Positions 8,193-18,472 of a stretch of 64,000 nucleotides of DNA are shown here, one piece after another (positions within the stretch are counted from its first letter, which is position 1; the number at the start of each line of letters is the position of its first letter). The stretch is taken from assembly GCA_963695645.1 (NCBI GenBank), contig CAVOHC010000017.1, positions 372,001 through 436,000 on the forward strand, read 5' to 3'. The notes beneath the pieces are model-generated. The model was given only the letters and a program-made list of their open reading frames with translations, had not been told where the DNA came from and made no database searches. Made by a program: the position numbers and the translations under genes. Source of the stretch: DATBGO01 sp963695645. Lineage in GTDB: Bacteria; Actinomycetota; Actinomycetes; Streptosporangiales; Streptosporangiaceae.

Positions 8193-8813
8193 ATGACTGG
8201 CGACATGCGGGACGAGATGACTGGCGACTACCGAGCTGATGCGCCAGGGAACCCCGGGGCGCCGCTGGCTGGGGAAAGCGTGTCGCAGCTGGTCCTGACC
8301 ATCATGCGGCTGTTCCGCGGGCTCGAGCGCGTCCAGGCTGGCCTGACGCCACAGCAGTACCGGATCCTGAAGCTGGCTGGCGCGGGCGGCGAACGCTCGG
8401 CCCGGCTCGCCGAGCGGCTCGCTGTCGCCAAGCCGACGCTGACTGCCACCGCCGACGGGCTGGTCGCGGCCGGCTTCGCGAGACGTGACACCGAGCCAGG
8501 TGACCGGCGGGTGGTCCGGCTCTGCCTGACGCCGGCCGGGCGGGCGGCGATCGAGCGGGCCGATGCGGCCTACTGCGGCTGGCTTGACCGGCTGCTCGGG
8601 GCTACCACCGACGCGGACCAGATCCTGGGCGCGTTCGAGATACTCGACTCCGCCCTTGAGGAGTTGCGCTGCTCGCGGCCGGCCGTTCCTGACCCCCAGC
8701 ACCGACAGGCCAAGCAGGGTGACAAGCCCGCGTCATCCGTTCGGCAGGAAAGAACAGTCAGCCAACCGCGAGCGCAACGAGCCGTGCCGCCCGCAGGCCA
8801 GGACGCACCATGA
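8193..8813 (+). CDS. MarR family transcriptional regulator
   Basis: About 206 residues; the winged helix core is VSQLVLTIMRLFRGLERVQA, LTPQQYRILKLAGA, SARLAERLAVAKPTLTATAD (recognition helix) and the wing RRDTEPGDRRVVRLCLT. A longer, low-complexity tail follows residue 160. The TGA overlaps the ATG of the ABC exporter (ATGA), so it is likely a cotranscribed local regulator of that exporter, responding to a drug-like ligand. The start is uncertain: ATG at 8193 and 8217 are in frame and lie in a short tandem duplication. Confidence 0.8.
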   Translation: MTGDMRDEMTGDYRADAPGNPGAPLAGESVSQLVLTIMRLFRGLERVQAGLTPQQYRILKLAGAGGERSARLAERLAVAKPTLTATADGLVAAGFARRDTEPGDRRVVRLCLTPAGRAAIERADAAYCGWLDRLLGATTDADQILGAFEILDSALEELRCSRPAVPDPQHRQAKQGDKPASSVRQERTVSQPRAQRAVPPAGQDAP

Positions 8814-11800
8814 GCGCGCAGGGACACAGCGCGGGCAGCGCCGGGACGGCATCGCAGGACCGGTGGCTGCGACGGCTGGCCGCGCACTGCTGGCGATATC
8901 CCGGCCTGGTGCTGCTGGCGCTGGGCGGCAGCCTGCTGGCCACAGCCGTCACCGCGGTGATCCCGCTGATCCAGCGGAACATCATCGACAACTCAATCCT
9001 CACCCACAAGCAGCCGATCTGGCCCGGCGCTGTCCTGCTGATCATCGCCGCCCTGCTGAACTTCGCCGGCGTCTACGTGCGCAGGTACCGCGGCGGCCGG
9101 CTGTCCCTTGATGTCCAGCACAGCCTGCGGACCGAACTGTTCGGCTCGCTGTCCAAGCTGGACGGGGCCCGCCAGGACCAGCTGCATACCGGCCAGATAG
9201 TGAGCCGGTCGATCTCCGACCTGAACATGGTCCAGGGCCTGCTCAGCATGGTGCCGATGCTGCTGGGCAATGTTGTGCTGTTCGCGGCGTCCCTCGTCAT
9301 CATGGCGTTCCTGTCGCCGCTGCTCACTGTCATCGCGCTCGCAGTCGGGCCCGCCCTCTGGCTGATCGCGCTCCGGTCCAGGACCCGGCTGTTCCCGGCG
9401 AGCTGGGACGCTCAGCAGCAGGCGGCGAACGTCGCAGGAGTAGTCGACGGCGCGATCACCGGCGTGCGCGTGGTCAAGGGCTTCGGCCAGGAAGAGCAGG
9501 AAATTGAACGGATCGAGGGCGCCAGCCAATGGCTGTACGCATCTCGGGTACGCGCGGTAAGGCTGATGGCCCGCTATAACCCGGCGCTACAGGCCGTCCC
9601 GGCGCTCGGCCAGGTCGGCGTGCTCGCGCTCGGCGGCTGGCTGGCGATCAACGGCTCGATCACGATCGGCACCTTCTTCGCGTTCTCCGCCTACCTGGCT
9701 CAGCTGGTCGGCCCGGTCCGCGCGCTGACCGCGCTGGTCACGATCGGCCAGGAGGCCAGGGCCAGCGTGATCCGGGTATACGAAGTGATCGACTCCCGGC
9801 CGGTGCTGACCGAGAAGCCGGACGCGGTGCCGCTGCCGCCGGGCGCCCCCGATGTCCAGCTTGACGACGTCAGGTTCGGCTACGTGCCCTCCGAACCCGT
9901 GCTTCGCGGCCTGTCAGTGCACGTGCGGCAGGGTGAGACCCTGGCGCTTGTCGGCACCTCAGGCTCCGGCAAGTCCACGATCTCGCTGCTGCTCCCCCGC
10001 TTCTACGACGTGAGCGCCGGCGCCCTGCGGGTCGGCGGCCTTGATGTCCGCGACCTCACACTCGACTCGCTGCGGGCCTCGATCGGGCTGGTCCTTGAGG
10101 AGAGCTTCCTGTTCTCTGACAGTGTCCGGGCCAACATCGCATACGGCCGGCCCGATGCAACGACGGAGCAGGTCATCGCCGCGGCCCAGGCTGCAGAGGC
10201 CGACGAGTTCATCACCCGCCTGCCGCAGGGCTACGACACCGTGATCGGCGAGCAGGGGCTGACCCTGTCCGGCGGCCAGCGGCAGCGGGTCTCGCTGGCC
10301 AGGGCGCTGATCACCAACCCGGCCATCCTGGTCCTGGACGATGCCACGTCGGCGATCGACGCGCGGGTAGAGGCCCAGATACATGCGACGTTGCGCAAGG
10401 TGATGGCTGGCCGGACCACGCTGATCATCGCGCACCGGCGTTCGACGTTGCAGCTCGCAGACCGGATCGCCGTGCTCGACGAGGGACGGCTCGTCGATGA
10501 GGGCACCCACCAGGAGCTGACCGAACGTTGCGCGCTGTACCGGCTGCTGCTGGCCGGCCCCGGGGATGATGCAGAGGGCATCGACGCGGGCGAGCTTGAC
10601 TGTTACTCAGCCGACGCCGAGCACCGGGCCGCGGAGGCTGCAGCCGACGGCATGGCAGGCGGGGTGAAGCCAAGCTTGTGGGGGACTGCGCCCGACGGTG
10701 CGGCGCCGGCCTCGGCCAGCTCGGTAGCAGGTGCGGCGGGCGCCGACGGCACGGCAGGCCTGGCGGGCCGCGGGAGCCGGCTGCGGGCGGCGAGCGGCGG
10801 GGGCGGTCGCGGCAGCATGATGGCCGATGTGCCGCCGAGCCCCGAGTTGCTGGCCAAGGTCGACGCGCTGCCGCCGGCCAACGATGTGCCGGAGGTGAAC
10901 CAGACCTGGGCCCGCGCCCCCGACCCGCATTTCACTCTGCGCAAGCTGCTGAAACCGTTCGCCGTCGCGCTGACCATCGGCCTGGTCCTCGACGGTCTGG
11001 ATGCGCTGGCCAGCATCGCGATGCCCGCGCTGGTCAGGGGCGGCATCGACAACGGGGTGTTGGCCAAGGCGTTCGGGGTGATCATCATGATCGCGTTGGT
11101 CGCACTCGCCATCGTGCTGGCTGACTGGGTGATCAACTCGGTGCAGACCAAGGTCGTCGGCCGCAATGGTGAACGGCTGCTGTACGCGCTCCGGGTAAAG
11201 ATCTTCGCGCAGCTGCAGCGGCTGGGTCTCGACTACTACGAGCGCGAGCTGTCCGGCCGGATCATGACCCGGATGACCACCGACGTGGACGCGCTTTCCA
11301 CCTTCCTGCAGACCGGGCTGATCACCATGGTCAACTCGGGGCTTTCGTTCATCGGGGTACTGATCGCCCTGCTGCTCATCAACATCAGGCTCGGCCTGGT
11401 GCTGCTGTCCATCCTCCCGGTGCTCGTCGCGGTTACCGTGGTGTTCCGGGCCAAGTCGTCGAAGGCATACGGCGAGGCTCGCGAGAAGGTCAGCGTGGTC
11501 AATGCCGACCTGCAGGAGAACATCGCCGGGCTGCGGGTGGCGCAGGCCTACCGGCGGGAGCAGGTCAACGCCGACCGGTTCGCCGGCCTGTCTGAGGCGT
11601 ACCTGGGGGCCCGGCTCCGTGCGCAACGCTACATCGCGCTGTACTTCCCGTTCGTGCAGGCACTGTCGACCGTGGCCGGGGCGCTGGTGCTGTTCGCCGC
11701 GGCTGGCCAGGTGCACAGCGGAGCGCTCAAGGCAGGCGGCCTCATCGCCTACCTGCTCTACATCGACCTGCTGTTCTCTCCAATCCAGCAGCTGTCCCAG

Positions 11801-12661
11801 GTCTTCGACGGCTACCAGCAGGCGGCGGTCGGGCTCCGGCGGATCTCCGGGCTGCTGCGCACGGAGACCTCGACGCCGGAAGCAGCGCGGCCGATCATGC
11901 TTCACGACAGGCTGCGCGGCAGGATAGAGCTGCGCGACGTGCACTTCAGCTATACCGGCCAGTCGCAGCAGGCCCTGGACGGGGTCAGCCTCTCGGTCGA
12001 GCCTGGTGAGACCGTCGCCCTGGTCGGCCAGACCGGTGCGGGGAAGTCAACGCTTGTCAAGCTGGTGGCCAGGTTCTACGACGTAACCTCGGGAAGCCTC
12101 CTGGTGGACGGGGTCGATGTCCGCGACTACGACCTGGGCGGCTTTCGACAGCAGCTCGGCGTAGTGCCGCAGGAGCCCTACCTGTTCCCAGGCACCGTGC
12201 GCGACGCGATCGCCTATGGCCGCCCGGATGCGAGCGACGCCGAGGTCGAGGCCGCGACGCGCGCGGTAGGCGCGATCGAGATGATCGCTCGGCTGCCTGG
12301 CGGTTTCCGTCACGAGGTAACCGAGCGCGGCCGCAACCTCTCCGCGGGCCAGCGCCAGCTCATCGCCCTGGCCCGCGCGTACCTGGTGAACCCGGTTATC
12401 CTGCTGCTTGACGAGGCCACCGCGGCTCTCGACCTGGCGGCCGAGGCCGCCGTCAACAAGGCCGTCGAGCGGCTCGCCGCCCGGCGCACCACCTTGGTGG
12501 TGGCGCACCGGCTGACCACAGCGGCGCGGGCCGACCGGATCGTCGTCGTCGAGCACGGCCGCATCAGCGAAACGGGCAGCCACGACGAGCTGCTCGCTCG
12601 CGGCGGCAGCTACGCGGAGATGTGGGCGACGTTCACCGGTGACGCGGAGCTAGTCGCCTGA
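8810..12661 (+). CDS. One-chain double ABC exporter (TMD-NBD-TMD-NBD)
   Basis: 1283 residues with two complete exporter halves. Half one: six membrane helices (about 30-330), Walker A GTSGSGKST (about 381), signature LSGGQRQR, Walker B VLDDATSAID (about 507), H-loop IIAHRRST. A roughly 100-residue Ala/Gly-rich linker follows (about 590-690). Half two: helices about 720-1010, Walker A GQTGAGKST (about 1072), signature LSAGQRQL, Walker B LLLDEATAALD, H-loop VVAHRLTT. The catalytic Glu after Walker B is Asp in half one, as in asymmetric exporters where one ATP site is degenerate. It is probably a multidrug or lipid exporter in the cytoplasmic membrane, regulated by the overlapping MarR gene. Its 3' end overlaps the convergent MFS gene by 52 bases. 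Confidence 0.9.
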   Translation: MSAQGHSAGSAGTASQDRWLRRLAAHCWRYPGLVLLALGGSLLATAVTAVIPLIQRNIIDNSILTHKQPIWPGAVLLIIAALLNFAGVYVRRYRGGRLSLDVQHSLRTELFGSLSKLDGARQDQLHTGQIVSRSISDLNMVQGLLSMVPMLLGNVVLFAASLVIMAFLSPLLTVIALAVGPALWLIALRSRTRLFPASWDAQQQAANVAGVVDGAITGVRVVKGFGQEEQEIERIEGASQWLYASRVRAVRLMARYNPALQAVPALGQVGVLALGGWLAINGSITIGTFFAFSAYLAQLVGPVRALTALVTIGQEARASVIRVYEVIDSRPVLTEKPDAVPLPPGAPDVQLDDVRFGYVPSEPVLRGLSVHVRQGETLALVGTSGSGKSTISLLLPRFYDVSAGALRVGGLDVRDLTLDSLRASIGLVLEESFLFSDSVRANIAYGRPDATTEQVIAAAQAAEADEFITRLPQGYDTVIGEQGLTLSGGQRQRVSLARALITNPAILVLDDATSAIDARVEAQIHATLRKVMAGRTTLIIAHRRSTLQLADRIAVLDEGRLVDEGTHQELTERCALYRLLLAGPGDDAEGIDAGELDCYSADAEHRAAEAAADGMAGGVKPSLWGTAPDGAAPASASSVAGAAGADGTAGLAGRGSRLRAASGGGGRGSMMADVPPSPELLAKVDALPPANDVPEVNQTWARAPDPHFTLRKLLKPFAVALTIGLVLDGLDALASIAMPALVRGGIDNGVLAKAFGVIIMIALVALAIVLADWVINSVQTKVVGRNGERLLYALRVKIFAQLQRLGLDYYERELSGRIMTRMTTDVDALSTFLQTGLITMVNSGLSFIGVLIALLLINIRLGLVLLSILPVLVAVTVVFRAKSSKAYGEAREKVSVVNADLQENIAGLRVAQAYRREQVNADRFAGLSEAYLGARLRAQRYIALYFPFVQALSTVAGALVLFAAAGQVHSGALKAGGLIAYLLYIDLLFSPIQQLSQVFDGYQQAAVGLRRISGLLRTETSTPEAARPIMLHDRLRGRIELRDVHFSYTGQSQQALDGVSLSVEPGETVALVGQTGAGKSTLVKLVARFYDVTSGSLLVDGVDVRDYDLGGFRQQLGVVPQEPYLFPGTVRDAIAYGRPDASDAEVEAATRAVGAIEMIARLPGGFRHEVTERGRNLSAGQRQLIALARAYLVNPVILLLDEATAALDLAAEAAVNKAVERLAARRTTLVVAHRLTTAARADRIVVVEHGRISETGSHDELLARGGSYAEMWATFTGDAELVA

Positions 12662-14031
12662 CCGGCCAGCTCACCGCCGCCCAGCCCACCGCCGCCCAGC
12701 CCACCGCCGCCCAGCCCACCGCCGCCCAGCCCACCGCCGCCCAGCTCACCGCCGCCCAGCTCACCGCCGCCCAGCTCAGCGCCGCCCAGCCCGCGATGGA
12801 GCAGCCCGACAGGGTTCGCCCGCATCCGGCGCACATCGCGTGGGATGAGGGCGAGCGCGGTGGCGACGACTATCAGCGCCGCCGCGCCGTACTGCGCCGC
12901 CGACACCCCAATCGCCGCCGCGATCGGACCAGCGACCAAGGCACCGACGGGCATCGCCATGACCGAGCCGAGCGCGTCGTAAGACGACACCCTGGCCAGC
13001 TTGTCCGGCGGGATGCGCGTGGCCATCGTCACGGTCCACTGGACCATCATGATCTCCATCGTGATGCCGAGGCCGAACGAGGCAACGCACACCACGGGCA
13101 GCGGCCAGAGCATGGCCAGGGAGAGCGGCGAGATCGCGATAGCAGCGCCGATTCCAGCGACGAACAAGATCGGCCGCTGCGGCGTGAACCGCAGCGAGAC
13201 CAGGCCGCCGACGATCAGGCCCACCGACTCGGCAGCCGTGATCGCGCCCCACGCCGCGGGTCCGCCGAGATGAGCACGCGCCACCACGGGACCGAGCACC
13301 TGAAACGCTCCGTACCAGGCCATCAGGATTACGCCGAACTGGGCCACGATCGCCCAGAGCCAGGTGTGCGAGCGGAACTCCGACCAGCCATCCCGCAGAT
13401 CGCGGAACATGCCCGAGTTCTCGTGGTAGCCGAAGCCGGTAACCCGGATGCTCAGCATCAGCGGGATCGTGCTCAGCAAGCCCGCGCCGCAGATGACCAG
13501 TGCCCAACCGGGGCCGAGCGCCGCGACGAAGAATCCAGCGACCACGGCGCCGCCCATCTGGCCGCCGTTCATCGCCAGCCTGCTCACCGCGCTCGCCTGC
13601 TGCAGTAGCTCGCCAGGCACCAGCCGCGGCAGCAGCGCCTGCGATGCCGGGTAGAAGATCGCCATGCCGGTGCCGGTCACCATCTCCAGGGCGATCATCT
13701 GCCACAGCCGAGGATGGCCAGTTATAACGAGCAGCCCGAAGGTCCCCTCGCCAAGCGCGATCATGGCGTTGGCGGCGACGATGACCCGCTGCGGCGGCAT
13801 CCGGTCGGCCACTACGCCGCCGAGCACGGTAAAGATCAGCGACGGCGCGATCTGCGCGGCGAGCACGTAAGACAGCTGCGCGGTCGAGCCTGTCGCGTCC
13901 AGGACGGCGAACGAGACGCCGACGAGCGAGAACGCGAACGCCGCCGGGGCGAGCAGCCGGTCGGCCAGCAGCAGGCGGAAGTCGCGAACCTTGAGAACGG
14001 GAAAGCGGCGCAGCAGCGCACGCGCGTACAT
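12610..14031 (-). CDS. MFS transporter with a Gly-rich pentapeptide-like C-terminal tail
   Basis: 473 residues, 12 predicted membrane helices with MFS motif A-like DRMPPQR near residue 80. It resembles enterobactin/macrolide exporter-like MFS proteins (MFS_3 type). From about residue 415 the tail is built from five-residue units G-x-L-G-G/A, encoded by eight 15-bp repeats (12667-12786). It ends with a unique NVAHISA segment encoded inside the last 52 bases of the ABC exporter on the other strand. Without the repeat the protein would end near residue 412, a normal length. Substrate unknown; small hydrophobic compounds are likely. Confidence 0.8.
   Translation of the reverse strand: MYARALLRRFPVLKVRDFRLLLADRLLAPAAFAFSLVGVSFAVLDATGSTAQLSYVLAAQIAPSLIFTVLGGVVADRMPPQRVIVAANAMIALGEGTFGLLVITGHPRLWQMIALEMVTGTGMAIFYPASQALLPRLVPGELLQQASAVSRLAMNGGQMGGAVVAGFFVAALGPGWALVICGAGLLSTIPLMLSIRVTGFGYHENSGMFRDLRDGWSEFRSHTWLWAIVAQFGVILMAWYGAFQVLGPVVARAHLGGPAAWGAITAAESVGLIVGGLVSLRFTPQRPILFVAGIGAAIAISPLSLAMLWPLPVVCVASFGLGITMEIMMVQWTVTMATRIPPDKLARVSSYDALGSVMAMPVGALVAGPIAAAIGVSAAQYGAAALIVVATALALIPRDVRRMRANPVGLLHRGLGGAELGGGELGGGELGGGGLGGGGLGGGGLGGGGLGGGELAGQATSSASPVNVAHISA
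12667..12786. repeat. Eight tandem 15-bp repeats coding the MFS tail
   Basis: Eight copies of a 15-base unit of the form CAGCYCACCGCCGCC (Y = C or T), one with a single change, plus a partial ninth. On the minus strand each unit encodes G-G-x-L-G in frame. Near identity suggests recent slippage or unequal crossing-over. Confidence 0.9.
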
Positions 14032-14330
14032 GACAACATCCGATCTTGGTCACAGGCAGGCGCCCCAGTGGGACTTGAGCGTCCCGCCGCGGGGCTGGGC
14101 GGCTCCTCGATGCTAGCCAGCGACCCTGCCGCGGGGGAAACGCTTTTCAGCTGGCCTGCGGGCGGCCAGGTCATCCCGGAGCCCTCCGCCAGCAACACCG
14201 CCGACCCGCATTCCGATTCCCGGCTCGCGCCCGCCGAGGCCTGCTGGCCATGCACCGCGGCACGCATCGGTAGAGTCGCGGTGCGGGCCGTCGGACGGCA
14301 GGCCGGGGCGCTGCGTTCGAGGGGAGCTGA
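14032..14330. other. Intergenic region upstream of the molybdenum hydroxylase operon
   Basis: 299 bases between divergent genes. No gene seen. GGGGAG at 14321-14326 is the ribosome site for the hydroxylase large subunit. I cannot pick a reliable promoter. Confidence 0.4.
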
Positions 14331-16627
14331 TTGCCGGTGAGCATCCTGGGCACCCGGGTCCTGCGGGTTGAGGACCCGCGCTTTCTGACCACGGGCGGCG
14401 TCTACACCGAAGACGTCCAGGACGAGCAACTGGTCGGCGCCGGTCACGTGTTCTTCGTCCGGTCCCCCATCGCGCACGCGACGATCCGCCGGATCGACGT
14501 ACGCCAGGCCGCGGCGGCACCCGGAGTGATCGCCGTCTTCACCGGCGCTGACCTGGCCGGCCTCGGCACCATCCCGCCGACGATGCCAGGGTTCGTCAAC
14601 GACCGGATGCGCCGCAGCCTGCTGGCCACCGACGTCGTTCGCTATGTCGGCGAACCGGTAGCCGCCGTCGTAACCGACCAGCCCTACCAGGGCGAGGACG
14701 CCGCTGAGCTCGTAGCTGTCGACTACGACCCGCTGCCCGCCGTGGTCGACCTGGCCGCCGCCGTCTCCGGTGAGGTATTGCTCTTCGAGGAGGTGGGCAC
14801 CAACGTCGCAGCGAACTTCGGCGACCCGGGCGCCCTCGATGCGCGGCTTTTTGACGGCTGCGATGCCGTGGTGCAGCACACCCTCATCAACCAGCGGGTC
14901 GCCCCCGCGCCGATGGAGACCCGGGCGGCGGCGGCGGCCTGGGGTCCGGACGGACGGCTGACCGCGTGGATACCCAACCAGGGTGCCCAGGACACCCGGG
15001 CCAGCCTAGCCAGCATGCTCGGGCTGGACACCGGGCAGGTCCGGGTGATCACCCCGGATGTCGGCGGCGCATTCGGAGCGAAGTTCGGTGCCGACCCCGA
15101 GCACGCCGTCGTGGCGTGGGTAGCGATGCAACTGAACCGGCCGGCCCGGTGGACCGAGACCAGGTCCGAGAACCTGATTGCGATGACGCACGGGCGCGCC
15201 CAGCAGCAGACGGTCACGATCGGCGGCACACAAGACGGCACCGTGCTCGCCTACCGCCTGGAGATCCTGCAGGACTCGGGCGCCTATCCGAGAATTGGCG
15301 CGGTCCTGCCGGTGCTGACCATCCTGATGGCGCCAGGACCCTACGCGATCCGCCGCGCCGAGGCCGTGGGTCGGTCCGTGGTGACCACGACGACGCCGGT
15401 CGGCGCGTACCGTGGCGCCGGGCGGCCTGAGGCCACCGCGGCGCTCGAGCGGGCCATAGACCTGTTCGCCGCGGAAATCGGCATGGACCCCGCGGCGGTG
15501 CGGCGGCGTAACCTACTGCCCCCGTTCACCGAGCCGCACGCCACCGCGTTCGGTGCGCTCTACGACAGCGGCGACTACGCCGCGGCGCTCGACAAGGTGC
15601 TTGATGCGGCGGGCTACGACGAGCTGCGCCGCGAGCAGGCAGGCCGCCGCGACCGCGGCGGCGCCGTTCAGCTCGGCATCGGCCTGTCCTGCTATGTCGA
15701 AATCACCGGCGCCGGCGAGGAGGCAGGCGACCCGAACGAGAATGCCACCGTCGAGGTGCATCCCGACGGGACGGCGACCATTCTCACCGGCACCTCACCG
15801 CATGGGCAGGGTCACGCGACAGCGTGGGCGATGCTGGCCAGTGATGAGCTCGGGATCCCGGTCGAGAAGATCACCCTGAAATGGGGCGACACCGACCTGG
15901 TACCTGTGGGCGGCGGCACTGGCGGCTCGCGCAGCCTGCAGCAGGGCGGCGCAGCGGTACGCCAGGCATCACAGGAGCTGATCGCGGTGGCCAGCCAGCG
16001 AGCCGCCGACGCGCTCGAGGCCAGCCCCGCCGACCTGCGCTTCAACACCGCACGCAGCGCGTTCGAGGTGGTCGGTGACCCCGACGCGGCCGTGCCGCTC
16101 GCCGGGCTCGCCGCCGACGAACGGCTGCTGGTGCGGGCGGTGTTCAGCGCGCCAGGCGCCACCTACCCATTCGGTGCACACGTCGCGGTGGTCGAGGTGG
16201 ACACCGAGACAGGCAAGGTGGTGCTGCGGCGGCTTGTCGCGGTCGATGACGCGGGCTTCGTCCTCAACCCGTTGCTGGCCGAGGGCCAGCGGCATGGCGG
16301 GCTGGCCCAGGGCGCGGCGCAGGCCTTCCTCGAGGAAGTCGTCTACGACCCCGACGGTAACCCGCTGACCGCCAGCCTCGCTGACTACCCGTTCCTGTCG
16401 GCCACCGAGGTCCCCGGTTTCGAGCTCGTCGACATGCAGACGCCAACCAGCTATAACCCGCTCGGCGCGAAGGGCATCGGCGAGGCAGGCAGCATCGGCT
16501 CGACCCCGGCGGTGCAGAACGCGGTCGTCGACGCGCTCGCCCATCTCGGCGTCAGGCATATTGACATGCCAGCCTCGCCGCAGCGGGTCTGGCAGGCCTT
16601 GCGGGCCGCGCGAACGGAGAACGCATA

Positions 16628-16628
<1 letters not shown>
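14331..16628 (+). CDS. Molybdenum hydroxylase large subunit, form II CoxL / xanthine dehydrogenase family
   Basis: 765 residues binding the molybdopterin-cytosine-dinucleotide cofactor. Features: N-terminal domain GTRVLRVEDPRFLTTGGVYT, FTGADL, then DVGGAFGAKFG (about 242), VGAYRGAGRPEA (about 358) and C-terminal GAKGIGEAGSIGSTPAVQNA with the catalytic Glu. The active-site loop is AYRGAGR, the form II pattern; genuine aerobic CO dehydrogenases (form I) have AYxCSFR. It therefore probably oxidises an aldehyde or N-heterocycle rather than CO. Start is TTG 14331 or GTG 14337; GGGGAG lies 4 or 10 bases upstream respectively. Its TAA overlaps the ATG of the FeS subunit. Confidence 0.88.
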
Positions 16629-17115
<487 letters not shown>

Positions 17116-17119
<4 letters not shown>

Positions 17120-17925
17120 TTCCCGCGCCGTTCGACTATCTGGCCGCCGAGTCGGCCACGCACGCGGTCGAGCTACTCGCCCGGCACGGCGATGACGCGA
17201 AGCTGCTGGCTGGCGGCCATTCGCTGCTGCCGATGATGAAACTGCGCCTGGCTGCTCCGGCCGTGCTCATCGATGTCGGCAGACTCGCCGAGCTGGCCGG
17301 CGTGCGGGCCGACGGCGACGAGCTGGTGATCGGCGCGGCCACCTGCCACGCCGACCTGGCGGCCGACAAGCTGGTACGGGAGGACGCACCGCTTCTTGCG
17401 CACGCGGCAGCGCAGGTGGGTGACCCCCAGATCCGCCATCGTGGCACCATAGGTGGCTCGCTCGCGCATGCCGATCCGGCCGCCGACCTGCCTATGGCGC
17501 TGGTCGCGCTCGGCGGGTCGGTCGAGGTTCTTGGCCCTGGAGGGAGCCGGCAGGTGAGCGCCGGCGACTTCTTCACCGGCTTTTTCGAGACCAGCCTGGA
17601 GCCTGACGAACTGCTCACAGCCGTACGGGTGCCGCGCAATCCGGGTTCGGGGTGGGGGTACCAGAAGTTCGTCCGCCGGGCCAACGACTGGGCAATCGTC
17701 GGAGTGGCGGCCGCCGGTGGCCGGATCGCGCTTGCCAACATGGGCCCCGTGCCGCTCCGCGCCCACGCCGCCGAGCGCGCGCTCGCTGCTGGCGCGAACG
17801 CGGCGGAAGCCGCCGCGCTGGCCGCCGACGGGACCTCGCCGGGCCAGGATATGCACGCCGACCGCGAGTATCGTCAGCACCTGGCGCGGGTCCTGACCCG
17901 GCGCGCCTTGGCGCAGCAGGGCTAA
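17116..17925 (+). CDS. Molybdenum hydroxylase FAD subunit (CoxM type)
   Basis: 269 residues. FAD-binding motifs AGGHSLLPMMKLRLA (about 32-46) and TIGGSLAHADPAADLP (about 112-127) are both complete, and the C-terminal CO_deh_flav_C domain follows (FVRRANDWAIVGVAAAGG). It is the electron outlet of the complex to a quinone or oxygen-type acceptor. No chaperone or cofactor-sulfuration gene of the coxD-I type follows, which again argues against a dedicated CO dehydrogenase operon. Confidence 0.92.
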
Positions 17926-18014
17926 CCAGCCCGGCAACACAACACGGCGGATTCCGCACCTGGTTGCGCGCTGGGGCTTGCGTGACGGCGGCCGATGGCC
18001 GACAGTCGTTCGGC

Positions 18015-18425
18015 ATGAAGACCATGACTTTCCAGGTGCGGACGGGTAGCCGCGAAAGCGTGCACGACATCACTGCGCGGTGCGCAGAGTTCGCCCGGGT
18101 GTCCTCAGCGGGGGGCGACGGGCTGCTGCACGTCTTCGTCCCGCACGCGACGGCAGGCATCGCGCTGATCGAGCTCGGCGCAGGCAGCGACGCCGATCTG
18201 CTGGCCACGCTCGCCCGCCTGCTGCCCGCTGACGACCGGTGGCAGCACGCGCACGGGTCACGCGGTCACGGCAGGTCGCATGTGCTCCCGGCGGTTGTCG
18301 CGCCGTTCACGGTCCTGCCGGTGGTGGCCGGCTCACTGGCTCTCGGGACCTGGCAGGCCGTAGCGCTGGTCGATCTTAACCTGGACAATCCAGACCGGCA
18401 GGTCAGGCTGTCATTTCTCGGATAG
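18015..18425 (+). CDS. YjbQ / UPF0047 family protein
   Basis: 136 residues from ATG 18015. Conserved histidines in VFVPHATAGIALIELG and the HAHGSRGHGRSHV segment, and the C-terminal GTWQAVALVDLN..R match the YjbQ family, whose members form trimers and have been linked to a weak thiamine-phosphate synthase-like activity. Cytoplasmic. The frame is open further upstream into the hydroxylase operon, but homology begins at this ATG. It may be cotranscribed with the hydroxylase genes (90-base gap). Confidence 0.85.
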   Translation: MKTMTFQVRTGSRESVHDITARCAEFARVSSAGGDGLLHVFVPHATAGIALIELGAGSDADLLATLARLLPADDRWQHAHGSRGHGRSHVLPAVVAPFTVLPVVAGSLALGTWQAVALVDLNLDNPDRQVRLSFLG

Positions 18426-18472
18426 CAGGGCAGCCGGGGCCTTCGGACGAGATCTGCCCGCGACACCGCGGT

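Noticed and set aside
10607..11944. Long minus-strand frame antisense to the ABC exporter
   Set aside because: Product is Gln/His/Arg-rich without family features; the plus strand has two full ABC halves. High GC makes such shadow frames common.
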